DNA of 41,920 nucleotides from Oscillospiraceae bacterium. Lineage in GTDB: Bacteria; Bacillota; Clostridia; Saccharofermentanales; Saccharofermentanaceae. The position numbers were made by a program, and so were the translations under genes. The notes beneath the pieces are model-generated. The model was given only the letters and a program-made list of their open reading frames with translations, searched no databases and was not told the origin of the DNA. Below, piece after piece: positions 31,228 through 40,438 of this stretch (positions are counted from its first letter, which is position 1; every line of letters starts with the position of its first letter). The stretch covers positions 1-41,920 of the forward strand of contig CACWXL010000027.1 in the NCBI GenBank assembly GCA_902764825.1. Reading direction: 5' to 3'.

Positions 31228-33650
31228 TGACCCGGCTTCGGCGGAGGAGCAAAGATTCCGGGCGGAACAACAGGTCCGTCAGAAGAACCGTAGCTCTCGA
31301 TCTCCTTTTCGAGATCATTGAAAAGATCATCTACAGAAGGCTCCTTTGCAAAGGCAGAGGAATTTGCCTGACCGAAGGAAGGCTTAGCGGGCTCTTCCTT
31401 GGCTGCTCCGAAAGAAGCATTGGCAGATGACTTGAACGGGTTTGTATCAGCAGGTGCGGAACTTGCACCGGGTGCCTTAAATGCACTGTTGATAGGCTCT
31501 GTCTTCGTTGCGGCAGCAGGTGCTGCAGAAGGACTCGGGAAAGTCGTAGCTGCAGTTGACTGTCTTAAGAATCCGCCGGATGAATCCTCGGAAGACTTGG
31601 ACAAGCCGCCTGAAGGTGCTGCAGAAGGTCTTGCTACACTATTGGAAGATGCTGCAGGAGGTGTATTCTGCGGTCTTGCAAAGCCTCCGGCTCTGGGGAA
31701 TCCTGCAGAAGGTGCTGGCTTTTCCTTCGGTTCGGGTGCCTTGAATGCCGAATTGATGGGCTGTACTGGCTCTGCCTTCGGAGCTGCGGGCTGTGAAGGC
31801 TGAGGTCTTGCGAATCCGCCTGCTCTCGGGAATCCCGCAGAAGGTGCAGGCTTCTCCTTCGGCTCAGGTGCTTTGAATGCCGAATTGATGGGCTGTACAG
31901 GCTCTGCCTTAGGAGCTGCGGGCTGTGAAGGCTGCGGTCTAGCGAATCCGCCTGCTCTCGGGAAACCTGCAGAAGGTGCCGGTTTCTCCTTCGGCTCAGG
32001 TGCCTTGAATGCCGAATTGATGGGCTGTACGGGCTCTGCCTTGGGTGCGGCAGGTGCAGCAGGCTGTGTTCTGGCAAATCCCGGCCTCGGGAATCCTGCA
32101 GATGCAGGTGCGGAAGGCTTCGGTGCTTCAGCTGCCTTAGGTGCTGCCGGCGGGATTATAGACTTTGCAGGCTCTGCTGCCTTGGGTGCTGAAGGCGGAA
32201 TGATCGACTTTGCGGGCTCTGCAGCCTTTGGAGCTTCGGGAGCCTTCGGTGCCTCGGGCTTATTTGCCTGAGGGATGATCGACTTCGGCTTCTCAGGTGC
32301 GGGAGCTTCTACTCTGGTAAACTTCGTAGGTGTGCCGCCGAATCTGAACGTGGTCTCGCTGTTGAGTTTGGGCTCATCGTCTTCAGAGAGCTTTGACTCC
32401 TCAGGGTCCTTTAGTGTGGACATAGGGCTGATCGACTTGTTCTCTTCCTTCTCTGCTTCGGCTGCTCTTGCTGCAACCTTAGCGGCAGCTGCTGCGGCAA
32501 GCTTCGTGTGGGCAGCAGGTCTCATCGGAGTCTCTGCTGAAGTTGTGGTAGCATGAGCCTTGGAAGTAACATTCTGCTGCTGCTTAAGTCTTGCTTCCAT
32601 AGCATCTGCAGAGGTCTTGCGCTCTGTCGTTGTCTGTGTTGCTGCTGCAGCCTGAACACCGCCGCGCTGTGCGCCTTCGATAGTATCCTTAAGGGAATCC
32701 TTGAAGCTTATCGTAAGCTCGGGAAGAACGCCCTTGCTGTTGTCTTCGAATCTTGCATCCGGATTATCGCTGAAGAGTGTATATGCTTCCTTCGGATTCT
32801 CCTTATGCGTGATCTTATAGTAGAAGTCAACGAGCTTAGCCAGAGACTTGCTCATGACGAGCTTGGATGCTGTCTTGACGGGTGCGTCGTTGCCCTGGAT
32901 CTCATTAACGTCCTGGAAGAACTCGCCGCTGGTCTTGTAGTCGCCTGATACGATGTAGCCTGCGCCGGGCTCACCCTTATCTGCAAGAGTGAGCATTGCA
33001 TTTGCAACGTCTCTTACGTCGACGAATGCACGGCCGCCCTGCTTCGGAGGGATGGTTCCGTTATTAAGATAACTGTTAAGCACCTTATTGATCTCATAGT
33101 CTTCAGAGTAACCGGGTCCGATTATAAATGTAGGAAGGACCATTACCGCATTAAGTCTGTTGAGCGATACCTTCTCCATGACATAAGCTGCTGCTTCTGC
33201 CTTGGACTTGGCATATTCACCGTCAACCTTGTTGCGGTCGAAATGGATCGTTAAGTCTTCGCCCTTTACCTCAGGATTGAGCGCATAAGCGGAGCTTAAG
33301 TAAACGAGCTTTCCGACCTTGCGCTTAAGGCACATATCGACGATGTTCTCAGCGCCGATGACATTAACTCTTCTCATCGTGAGATTAGTTGAATCTGAAA
33401 GTGATACATATTCATCAGTGTGGAACAGGATTGCAGATCTGGGATCTTCGAGATCGAAAAATTCGATCATGGAGTCCTTGTCAGTGGAAATACCGTAGCA
33501 GATCTCGATGTTGGGATTGTTACGGTAGATCCTGGTATCAGAGAGCTCGCTCATGAGGATTCTCACTTTTTCTCCACGCTGGAGAAGCATACTGATAACA
33601 GTCTTTCCTAAAGCGCCTTCGCCGCCTGATACAAGATACTTAACCGCCAT
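31224..33650 (-). CDS. NAD-dependent epimerase-like protein with long Pro/Ala-rich repeat tail
   Basis: 808 residues. Residues 1-~330 are an extended SDR: Rossmann GGEGALG (9-15), the YLSS segment with a Ser and YAKSK with Y146 and K150, and LPTFIIGPG. The remaining ~480 residues are disordered and rich in Pro, Ala and Lys, with PKAxEPAKSIIPP units and three near-identical 44-residue repeats starting PINSAFKAPEPKEKP. The repeats are 132 bp at DNA level. Enzyme substrate unknown. The tail may act as a scaffold or spacer. Starts at an ATG with GAGGAG upstream and overlaps maf by 4 bp. Confidence 0.87.
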   Translation of the reverse strand: MAVKYLVSGGEGALGKTVISMLLQRGEKVRILMSELSDTRIYRNNPNIEICYGISTDKDSMIEFFDLEDPRSAILFHTDEYVSLSDSTNLTMRRVNVIGAENIVDMCLKRKVGKLVYLSSAYALNPEVKGEDLTIHFDRNKVDGEYAKSKAEAAAYVMEKVSLNRLNAVMVLPTFIIGPGYSEDYEINKVLNSYLNNGTIPPKQGGRAFVDVRDVANAMLTLADKGEPGAGYIVSGDYKTSGEFFQDVNEIQGNDAPVKTASKLVMSKSLAKLVDFYYKITHKENPKEAYTLFSDNPDARFEDNSKGVLPELTISFKDSLKDTIEGAQRGGVQAAAATQTTTERKTSADAMEARLKQQQNVTSKAHATTTSAETPMRPAAHTKLAAAAAAKVAARAAEAEKEENKSISPMSTLKDPEESKLSEDDEPKLNSETTFRFGGTPTKFTRVEAPAPEKPKSIIPQANKPEAPKAPEAPKAAEPAKSIIPPSAPKAAEPAKSIIPPAAPKAAEAPKPSAPASAGFPRPGFARTQPAAPAAPKAEPVQPINSAFKAPEPKEKPAPSAGFPRAGGFARPQPSQPAAPKAEPVQPINSAFKAPEPKEKPAPSAGFPRAGGFARPQPSQPAAPKAEPVQPINSAFKAPEPKEKPAPSAGFPRAGGFARPQNTPPAASSNSVARPSAAPSGGLSKSSEDSSGGFLRQSTAATTFPSPSAAPAAATKTEPINSAFKAPGASSAPADTNPFKSSANASFGAAKEEPAKPSFGQANSSAFAKEPSVDDLFNDLEKEIESYGSSDGPVVPPGIFAPPPKPGQ
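31738..32136 (-). repeat. Three 132-bp in-frame direct repeats
   Basis: Near-identical units start at about 31741, 31873 and 32005 (exact 132-bp period) and encode the 44-residue repeat of the epimerase tail. A diverged fourth copy of the start (TTAAATGCACTGTTG) lies near 31477. Confidence 0.88.
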
Positions 33651-33820
33651 ACGTTTTCTCCTCGGCTAATTGTTTGCTGTTCGTAAATACGAGGTCTTAA
33701 ATTGTTCATTCAGATATTCATCATCCGAAATCAGCAATTTGCATAAAATCAGATAATAAATAATTACGTATATTTTACACTCTTAACTAGCCGCGTGCAA
33801 AAACTAATTTAAAATGATTG

Positions 33821-33849
33821 TTGACATTTCTGTAACGCAGATATATTCT
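33821..33849 (+). promoter_or_regulatory. Promoter of the T-box leader
   Basis: TTGACA (33821-33826), a 17-bp spacer and TATTCT (33844-33849). The start of transcription would be near 33856, giving a leader of about 360 nt. Confidence 0.75.
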
Positions 33850-33892
33850 TATGTCACATTTCGGCTATGAAATGCATACAACTGAATAACTG

Positions 33893-34165
33893 CTAAAGGC
33901 TGTGACGAAGAAAGCCGCAGAGATTCGTTCAATACAGAGAAGTGCTATAAGCTGAGAGGCACGTGACGATATTTGCAATAAGCTATCCCTTCCGAGCCGG
34001 CATTCCGAAAAGGATCTTATCCCCAGTAGACAGTGCCCGTGATGCTGCGTTAATGCAAAGGAGTTGTTAGACTTCGTAAGTGGCAAACAGACAGTTTGCA
34101 AATTGAGTGGTACCGCGGATTTATATTCGTCTCAATGTCCAAGTAGGATGTTGGGGCTTTTTTTT
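33893..34165 (+). promoter_or_regulatory. T-box riboswitch
   Basis: The conserved T-box AGTGGTACCGCGG lies at 34106-34118. The Stem I base GGCT/AGCC with a GACGAAGAAAG segment (33904-33914), a GTGC/GCAC distal stem and a specifier-loop-like segment AATAAGCTATCC (33977-33988) precede it. The UGGN bulge reads TGGT, so the cognate tRNA should have discriminator A73. Specifier candidates are GCU (Ala, 33982-33984) or AUC (Ile, 33985-33987); I cannot decide by eye. The leader would let uncharged tRNA turn on the downstream ligase. Confidence 0.9.
34130..34165 (+). terminator. T-box terminator hairpin
   Basis: CTCAATGTCC (34131-34140) pairs with GGATGTTGGG, including several G-T pairs, and is followed by nine Ts. 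Confidence 0.85.
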
Positions 34166-34215
34166 TGCCCCGGCAGGGAAAAGACAAGACAGATTGACAG
34201 AAAAGGAGAAACGTT

Positions 34216-36567
34216 ATGTCAACAGCAAACAACAGCAACGTTGAGCTAAGACTCGCAGAAGTTGCCGACAGAGTACACGGCCTGAGACTCGACATGGGTC
34301 TGACACCTGAGGAAGTTGCCTCCAAGCTTGATATTACCACCGAGGAATATCTTAAGTTCGAAGAAGGCACCCAGGACTTCAACTTTACTTTCATTTATAA
34401 ATTCGCAAACCTCGCAGGCGTTGAGATCTCAGACATCATGGAAGGTTCCTCCCCTGCTCTCACCGAGTATGCAGTAACAAGAAACGGCCAGGGCAGCCCC
34501 ATCACAAGACGCACAGGCTATAAGTACCAGCGTCTCGCATCAAGATTCAAGAACAAGCTCTGCGAGCCCTTCCGTGTCGTAGTTCCTTATTCCGAAGAGG
34601 CTTTGAATCCTCCGTATCACCTCGTTTCACATAACTATCAGGAAATGAACATCGTCGTTAAGGGCACACTTAAGGTAATCATCGGTGATTCCTCCGAAGT
34701 GCTCCACGAAGGCGACTGCATCTATTTCGACTCCACACAGCCCCACGGAGAGTTCGCTTTAGGCGGTGAGGACTGCGTATTCTATGCGATCATCCTGAAC
34801 CCTGAAGCATGGGGCAAGGGTGAGAACTACACCACACCTTACAACTCAGAGGAGATGCGTACAGAGAACGTTACCAACGTTGATGCTGCTAACCTCGAAG
34901 ATCCGGTATATGCAAAGTATCTGAACGGCGTTCTCGATGAGAACGGCACAATGGTCGACGTCGATGTCAACGTTCCGGCATGCAAGAAGTTCAACTTCGC
35001 ATTCGACTGCGTAGACGTCATCGCTGACAAGAACCCCAACAAGCTCGCTATGCTCTGGGTCGCAAAGGACTGCGTAACAGAAAGAAGATTCACCTTCGGC
35101 GACATCAAGAAATATTCCAACATGACCGCCAATTACTTCAAGTCTCTTGGCATCGGCAAGGGTGACAAGGTAGTCCTCGTCTTAAAGCGCCACTACCAGT
35201 TCTGGTTCGCCATGATGGGCCTCGAAAAGCTCGGTGCCGTAGCTATCCCTGCTACCCACCTTCTCCGTGACCACGACTACGAATACCGTTTCAACGCAGC
35301 TGGCGTTAAGGCAGTATTCTGCACGGCAGATGACGATGCTGCAGACGAGTGCGAGAAGGCAGCAAAGGTCTGCGGCGTTGAGACACTCATCCTCTGCAAC
35401 GGTTCAAGACCCGGCTGGCACGACTTCAATGAGGAGTTCAAGAACTTCTCCGATGTATTCGAGCGTCCTGCTGACTACGCATGCGGATACGATCCGATGG
35501 TAATGTTCTTCACATCCGGCACAACAGGCTATCCTAAGATGGCTCTGCACTCATACATGTATGCGATCGGTCACATCCCGACAGCCAAGTACTGGCAGAA
35601 CGTAGACCCTAACGGACTCCACTTCTCCATCTCCGATACAGGCTGGGGTAAGGCACTCTGGGGCAAGCTCTACGGTCAGTGGCTCTGCGAAGCGCCTGTC
35701 TTCACATTCGACTTCGACCGCTTCAAGGCTGAAGAGATCCTTCCCATGTTTAAGAAGTACAATATCACTACATTCTGCGCACCTCCGACGATGTTCAGAT
35801 TCTTCATCAAGGAAGACCTCTCCAAGTACGATCTGTCTTCCCTCAAGTATGCTGTTACTGCAGGCGAAGCTCTGAACCCTGAGGTATTCAACCGCTTCAT
35901 GGCAGCAACCGGTATCCGCCTTATGGAGGGCTTCGGCCAGACAGAGACGACCCTTGCCATCGCAAACCTTGTCGGCGCAAAGCTTCGTATCGGTTCAATG
36001 GGCAAGCCCAACCCGCTCTACGACGTTAAGATCCTTGATCCCGACGGCAACGTATGCAAGCCCGGTGAGACAGGTGAGATCTGCATCAATACACAGAACT
36101 ATCACCCGAAGGGACTCTTCCTCCAGTACTACCTCGCTCCTGAACTTACAAACGAGGCATGGCACGACGGCTGGTACCACACAGGTGATACTGCCTGGGC
36201 AGACGAGGACGGCTACTTCTGGTATGTCGGACGTACGGACGACGTCATCAAGTCTTCCGGTTACCGTATCGGACCCTTCGAAATCGAGAACGTCATCATG
36301 GAACTCCCTTATGTTCTTGAGTGCGCAGTTACAGGCGTACCTGACCCTCAGGGCGTAAGAGGCATCGTTGTAAAGGCTACGATCACACTCGTTAAGGGCA
36401 CAGAGAAGACTGAGGAACTCAAGAAAGAGATCCAGAACTACGTCAAGGAGAAGACAGCTCCTTACAAGTACCCCAGAGTAGTAGAGTTCGTCGATGAACT
36501 TCCTAAGACATTCAACGGTAAGATCATGAGAAAGGCTATAAGATCCGCTTCCGAAGAACAGAAGTAA
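34216..36567 (+). CDS. XRE-cupin-acyl-CoA ligase fusion protein
   Basis: 783 residues in three parts. Residues about 15-76 are an XRE-type helix-turn-helix (LRLDMGLTPEEVASKL). Residues about 105-195 are a cupin of the type fused to XRE regulators. Residues about 230-783 are an adenylate-forming ligase: P-loop-like FFTSGTTGYPKM (about 429-440), EGFGQTET, YHTGDTAW, GRTDDVIKSSGYRI and the C-terminal catalytic Lys in NGKIMRK. It resembles acetyl-CoA or medium-chain acyl-CoA synthetases (ACSM type). XRE-cupin proteins are usually separate regulators, so this may sense its own substrate or gene. Start has GGAG eight bases upstream. Controlled by a T-box, so it is tied to an amino acid. The substrate is unknown. 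Confidence 0.9.
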   Translation: MSTANNSNVELRLAEVADRVHGLRLDMGLTPEEVASKLDITTEEYLKFEEGTQDFNFTFIYKFANLAGVEISDIMEGSSPALTEYAVTRNGQGSPITRRTGYKYQRLASRFKNKLCEPFRVVVPYSEEALNPPYHLVSHNYQEMNIVVKGTLKVIIGDSSEVLHEGDCIYFDSTQPHGEFALGGEDCVFYAIILNPEAWGKGENYTTPYNSEEMRTENVTNVDAANLEDPVYAKYLNGVLDENGTMVDVDVNVPACKKFNFAFDCVDVIADKNPNKLAMLWVAKDCVTERRFTFGDIKKYSNMTANYFKSLGIGKGDKVVLVLKRHYQFWFAMMGLEKLGAVAIPATHLLRDHDYEYRFNAAGVKAVFCTADDDAADECEKAAKVCGVETLILCNGSRPGWHDFNEEFKNFSDVFERPADYACGYDPMVMFFTSGTTGYPKMALHSYMYAIGHIPTAKYWQNVDPNGLHFSISDTGWGKALWGKLYGQWLCEAPVFTFDFDRFKAEEILPMFKKYNITTFCAPPTMFRFFIKEDLSKYDLSSLKYAVTAGEALNPEVFNRFMAATGIRLMEGFGQTETTLAIANLVGAKLRIGSMGKPNPLYDVKILDPDGNVCKPGETGEICINTQNYHPKGLFLQYYLAPELTNEAWHDGWYHTGDTAWADEDGYFWYVGRTDDVIKSSGYRIGPFEIENVIMELPYVLECAVTGVPDPQGVRGIVVKATITLVKGTEKTEELKKEIQNYVKEKTAPYKYPRVVEFVDELPKTFNGKIMRKAIRSASEEQK

Positions 36568-36577
36568 TCTTTAGGCT

Positions 36578-37309
36578 TTAAGAAGCTTTTAACCAGAGCG
36601 GCTCTATCGAAGAGCCGCTCTTTTTCTGCCCGGGAATGACCCTCACATCAAAGCGTTTATCTCTTACAAAAGGCCAGAGACAGTCATAGGCTTCCTTGGG
36701 ATCTTTGAAATCAGGCATTGGGAAATCAGTGATATCCAGGAGCATATTCTGTTCGGCACAGCGTTCTAAGAGCAGATGGTGCCTCTTGTCGTAGATAATG
36801 AAATCTTCGATATCACGGCGCTTGAGGACCGGATTCCTTATTATCGGAAGTACTGAATTTCTTGGGTTTATAACAGCTCCCGCAGCCTCTTCCCCGATAT
36901 AGAAATCCAGCTCATGCAGTACCGACTGTGACTCTCTGTAAAGATCCCTTATCGCCATCTGTATGCCGCTCATGAGTTCGCTCGAATAATCCTCCGCGAC
37001 CCTCGCACCATACTTAAGGGAACAGAAGATCATCTTATACAGATTGATCTCCAGACCTGATGCATCAGTCAGGAAATAATCCGATACCATCTGCTGGACT
37101 TCGGCACTGCTCTTAATGGATATCATAGAGCAAAGATACTGCGCATCCTTAAGACTCGTCGCGATGTTTACGGCGGCATCCGGCCTGTCCTCAGCCCTCC
37201 TGTCGGTTATCGAAGCGGGCACCCTGCCTGACCTTAATGCAGCCAGTACCGCGCAGAGGAAACCCTCGAAAGTACCGTCATATGTATATCTCATGCCCGG
37301 ATCTGCCAT
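36578..37309 (-). CDS. DUF4130-like putative DNA-metabolism protein
   Basis: 243 residues. The N-terminal YTYDGTFEGFLCAV matches the DUF4130 family, usually encoded beside a radical SAM protein and sometimes linked to a UDG-like protein, and annotated as a probable DNA metabolism protein. The C-terminal DITDFPMPDFKDP and PLWLKAS regions are less conserved. The usual radical SAM partner is not adjacent; the SPL-like radical SAM protein is 10 kb away. Start has AGGAGG eight bases upstream. The end overlaps the terminator of the converging acyl-CoA ligase gene. Confidence 0.75.
   Translation of the reverse strand: MADPGMRYTYDGTFEGFLCAVLAALRSGRVPASITDRRAEDRPDAAVNIATSLKDAQYLCSMISIKSSAEVQQMVSDYFLTDASGLEINLYKMIFCSLKYGARVAEDYSSELMSGIQMAIRDLYRESQSVLHELDFYIGEEAAGAVINPRNSVLPIIRNPVLKRRDIEDFIIYDKRHHLLLERCAEQNMLLDITDFPMPDFKDPKEAYDCLWPFVRDKRFDVRVIPGQKKSGSSIEPLWLKAS
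36595..36625 (+). terminator. Terminator of the acyl-CoA ligase gene
   Basis: An 11-bp stem AGAGCGGCTCT/AGAGCCGCTCT (36595-36605 with 36611-36621) with a 5-nt loop and a T-run lies within the last codons of the converging DUF4130 gene. Confidence 0.9.
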
Positions 37310-37412
37310 GCTGTATTCCTCCTGTCCGTCTTTAAGTGCCGTAATTCTATCACCCCGAACATATGTTTGTAAATGTCATTAATGGGACTGTAAGCACTTT
37401 TTTCGCAGACAA

Positions 37413-37446
37413 CAAAAAAGAGGCCATCTCATGTGAGATGACCTCT
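37413..37446 (-). terminator. Terminator downstream of the 184-residue lipoprotein gene
   Basis: A 12-bp stem (37419-37430 with 37435-37446, one mismatch) is followed by a T-run on the minus strand. It lies about 100 bp beyond the lipoprotein stop. Confidence 0.78.
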
Positions 37447-37549
37447 GTAATTATCCGGTTTTCCCATATGAGGAAAGCTTGTTCTGAGGCTTTTCCGCAC
37501 AAGCAACGCGCGGAGGACTTAAGCCGAAGAAAAGCTTTGCTCGAATGAT

Positions 37550-38104
37550 TTAAGGCTTGGGGAATCCGAGCTCCTTAACGAATGCGGAGATCTTTTCCTT
37601 ATCGCGCTTGCTGCCTTCGATGGAATATACTTCGATGTAAACGTTCTGATTCAGATAGACGCCGCCGAAGATCTCACTGTCACTGGAAAGGTACTTTGTT
37701 CCGACTCTGGAACCCTTTTCGATATCACCGTTAAATGTGATCCAGCCGCTCTTCTTGCTGATGGCCATCGAGTGTGATCCTTCGAACTCCTTATCCTTTA
37801 CTGCGTCGTTGAAAGAATCGTATGCATCTTCGAAATACTCGATGGCATCGTCTGCTTTCTTAAATCTGACGTAAGTGTAGGTATTGTCTCCGTCCTTAGC
37901 CTGGATAACATATTCAGCCTTATCGCCGTTGAATGTTGTGCTCTTTGCATGTGCAGTCTCATCCTCGTCGATGCCTGCAACATTATCCAGAGCATCGAAG
38001 AAAATATCCTCATCATCAATAAGCTTAACACGCGCACATCCCGCAAATGAGATCAAAGTTGCGCATACGAGCAAAGAAGCGATAACAGCACGCATCTTCT
38101 TCAT
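37550..38104 (-). CDS. Putative lipoprotein
   Basis: 184 residues. Lipobox ISFAGC with the Cys at residue 23 predicts lipid anchoring. The mature domain is acidic, with repeated Tyr/Asp/Lys patches and no recognised catalytic motif. I do not recognise the family. A separate transcription unit with a terminator downstream. Confidence 0.8.
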   Translation of the reverse strand: MKKMRAVIASLLVCATLISFAGCARVKLIDDEDIFFDALDNVAGIDEDETAHAKSTTFNGDKAEYVIQAKDGDNTYTYVRFKKADDAIEYFEDAYDSFNDAVKDKEFEGSHSMAISKKSGWITFNGDIEKGSRVGTKYLSSDSEIFGGVYLNQNVYIEVYSIEGSKRDKEKISAFVKELGFPKP

Positions 38105-38204
38105 AATCGTTCCCTCCTGGCACCAAAAAAAGTTAAACTTATTTTACCGCTTGAAATAAGCCTTTTCAACGAATTCAGACCGACAAACTTAACTAAATCT
38201 GCAA

Positions 38205-38238
38205 ATTAAAATCCCCGACATCAACATATGCCGGGGAT
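38205..38238 (-). terminator. Terminator of tyrS
   Basis: ATCCCCG/CGGGGAT (38211-38217 with 38232-38238), then TTTTAATTT on the minus strand. Confidence 0.8.
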
Positions 38239-38262
38239 ATGGAAATCTTTTTGTCTGGTTGA

Positions 38263-39495
38263 TCAGCCGATCTTGAATCTGTGATATGTCTTCTTGCCCT
38301 TGCGGACGATCGCTTCGCCGTTTGCATCGAAGTCAGATTCCTTGAGCTCATAGAACTGGTCCTCAACAGCAACATCATTGAGGTAAACGCCCTTCTGCTG
38401 GATCATTCTCCTTGCCTCGCCCTTTGACTTCATGAGGCCTGCCTTAACGAGTGCGTCAGCGATCTGCATGCCGGCACCAAGCTCATCGTTTGTGATCTCA
38501 GTTGTCTTCATGTCCTCAGATCTTCCGGCGTTCTCGAAAATATCCTCAGCTGTCTTTTTCGCGATCTCAGCAGCCTCTTCGCCGTGGATGATCTTTGTAA
38601 CTTCGTAGGCAAGTCTCTTCTTTGCTTCGTTGATCGCTGCATCAGTAAGCTTTGCGTACTCGTTGATCTCATCCATCTCGAGGAATGTAAGAAGCTTCAT
38701 GCACTTGATGACATCAGCATCATCGACGTTTCTCCAGTACTGGTAGAAGTCGTAAACAGGTGTCTTCTCAGGATCGAGCCATACGGCACCCTTGGCTGTC
38801 TTACCCATCTTCTTGCCTTCGCTGTTTGTAAGGAGAGTAAATGTAAGGCCGTAAACGGATTCGCCCTTCTTACGGCGGACAAGTTCCATGCCTGCGAGGA
38901 TGTTTGACCACTGGTCATCACCGCCGAACTCCAGGTCACAGCCGTACTTCTCGTGAAGGTAATAGAAATCGTAGCCCTGCATGAGCATGTAGTTGAATTC
39001 AAGGAAAGAGAGTCCCTTTTCGAGACGCTGCTTATAACACTCGGCAGTAAGCATCTTGTTTACTGAGAAGTGAGCGCCGACCTCTCTTAAGAACTCAATG
39101 TAGTTAAGATTTCTGAGCCAGTCAGCGTTGTTGACGATGAGAGCCTTGCCGTCTGAGAAATCAACGACCTTGCCCATCTGCTTCTTGAAGCACTCAACGT
39201 TATGGTCGATCGTCTCTACTGTCATCATCTGACGCATGTCGGTACGGCCGGAAGGATCGCCGATCATACCTGTACCGCCGCCCATGAGAGCGATCGGACG
39301 GTGGCCTGCCTTCTGCATGTGGCTCATTACCATCATCTGAACGAAGTGGCCTACGTGAAGAGAGTCAGCTGTCGGGTCAAAACCGATGTAGAAAGATACA
39401 CCGGGCTTGCTCAAAAGCTCATAGATCTCGTCTCTGTGTGTTGCCTGTGAGAAGTAACCTCTCTCTTCAAGCACATCAAATACATTTCTGTACAT
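38263..39495 (-). CDS. tyrS: Tyrosyl-tRNA synthetase
   Basis: 410 residues. Class I TyrRS with the HVGH signature at residues 47-50, Tyr-binding [13 protein letters not shown] at the KMSKS site and a C-terminal S4 RNA-binding domain (about 345-410). Charges tRNA-Tyr. The ATG at 39495 is preceded by GGAGG with 5 bases spacing; the upstream TTG at 39510 is part of the same ribosome-binding region. Downstream of trxB by about 30 bp, likely same operon. No T-box is present. Confidence 0.96.
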   Translation of the reverse strand: MYRNVFDVLEERGYFSQATHRDEIYELLSKPGVSFYIGFDPTADSLHVGHFVQMMVMSHMQKAGHRPIALMGGGTGMIGDPSGRTDMRQMMTVETIDHNVECFKKQMGKVVDFSDGKALIVNNADWLRNLNYIEFLREVGAHFSVNKMLTAECYKQRLEKGLSFLEFNYMLMQGYDFYYLHEKYGCDLEFGGDDQWSNILAGMELVRRKKGESVYGLTFTLLTNSEGKKMGKTAKGAVWLDPEKTPVYDFYQYWRNVDDADVIKCMKLLTFLEMDEINEYAKLTDAAINEAKKRLAYEVTKIIHGEEAAEIAKKTAEDIFENAGRSEDMKTTEITNDELGAGMQIADALVKAGLMKSKGEARRMIQQKGVYLNDVAVEDQFYELKESDFDANGEAIVRKGKKTYHRFKIG

Positions 39496-39525
39496 ATATT
39501 CCTCCAACAAATTGTTATCCGTTTA

Positions 39526-40437
39526 TCAGACGCCGAGCTTGATGTAGTCGATCGCTGCGAGTGCCGCAACAGCACCGTCTGCGCAAGCCGTCGTAAGCTG
39601 TCTTACCTTCTTTACTCTTGCATCGCCTGCAGCAAAGATGCCTTCGACATTGGTCTTGCAGTTCTCGCCTGCTTCGATGTAGCCTCCCTGCAAAGTTACA
39701 AGGTCCTTAAAGTCTGCTGTCTTGGGCTCCTGGCCGATAGCAACGAAAAGACCGTTGACATCGATCGTCTTCTTGCTGCCGTCTTCCCTGTTAGTAAGCT
39801 CCAGGCCGGAGAGCTTGGGCTCGCCCAAAAGGCTCTCGATGACATAAGGAGTAACTATCTCAAGGTTAGGAAGCTCTTTTGCCGCCTTTACGAGAACGTC
39901 ATCAGCTCTGAATTCGTTTCTGCGGTGTATAAGATATACCTTGTCCACGATACCTGCAAGATATATGGCATCTTCAACTGCCGTATTTCCGCCGCCGTTG
40001 ACTGCAACTGTCTTGCCCTTATAGAACGCTCCGTCGCATGTGGCACAATAGGAGATGCCCTTGCCAAGGAGCTCGTCTTCCCTTGCAATGCCCAAGTGAC
40101 GGTTGGACGCGCCGACTGCAAGGATAACGGCCTTTGCGGTATCCTTCTTGCCAGAATCGAGCGTTACTTCAAAGCCTTCCGCAGTCTTTTCGACAGCTGC
40201 GACGCGGTCGAATTCGAGCACTGCGCCAAGGTTAATCGCCTGGTTATAAAGGTCATTGGCAAAATCAAAGCCTGATATCTTGGCAATCGCAGGATAGTTC
40301 TCGATCTCGGGCGTGTTGACGATCTGTCCGCCGTACATCTCGCCCTCGTAAATGACCGTGTCCATTCCGGCACGTCTTGCATAAATGGCTGCCGAAAGTC
40401 CCGCGGGACCTGCTCCTACGATGATGATGTCTGCCAT
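39526..40437 (-). CDS. trxB: Thioredoxin reductase
   Basis: 303 residues. FAD motif GAGPAG (8-13), NADP motif GGGNTA, redox-active CATC at C131 and C134, and the C-terminal FAD motif GIFAAGD. It transfers electrons from NADPH to thioredoxin; in this cell such thioredoxin may serve the peroxidase and the ribonucleotide reductase. Starts 1 bp after the thioesterase stop. Confidence 0.96.
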   Translation of the reverse strand: MADIIIVGAGPAGLSAAIYARRAGMDTVIYEGEMYGGQIVNTPEIENYPAIAKISGFDFANDLYNQAINLGAVLEFDRVAAVEKTAEGFEVTLDSGKKDTAKAVILAVGASNRHLGIAREDELLGKGISYCATCDGAFYKGKTVAVNGGGNTAVEDAIYLAGIVDKVYLIHRRNEFRADDVLVKAAKELPNLEIVTPYVIESLLGEPKLSGLELTNREDGSKKTIDVNGLFVAIGQEPKTADFKDLVTLQGGYIEAGENCKTNVEGIFAAGDARVKKVRQLTTACADGAVAALAAIDYIKLGV

Positions 40438-40438
40438 A

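Noticed and set aside
31399..32556. Several plus-strand frames of Gly/Ala-rich sequence over the epimerase tail
   Set aside because: They are shadows of the repetitive minus-strand coding sequence and have no start signals or domains.
34050..34394. Minus-strand frame across the T-box
   Set aside because: It overlaps the regulatory leader and the ligase start; the T-box and ligase are strongly supported on the plus strand.
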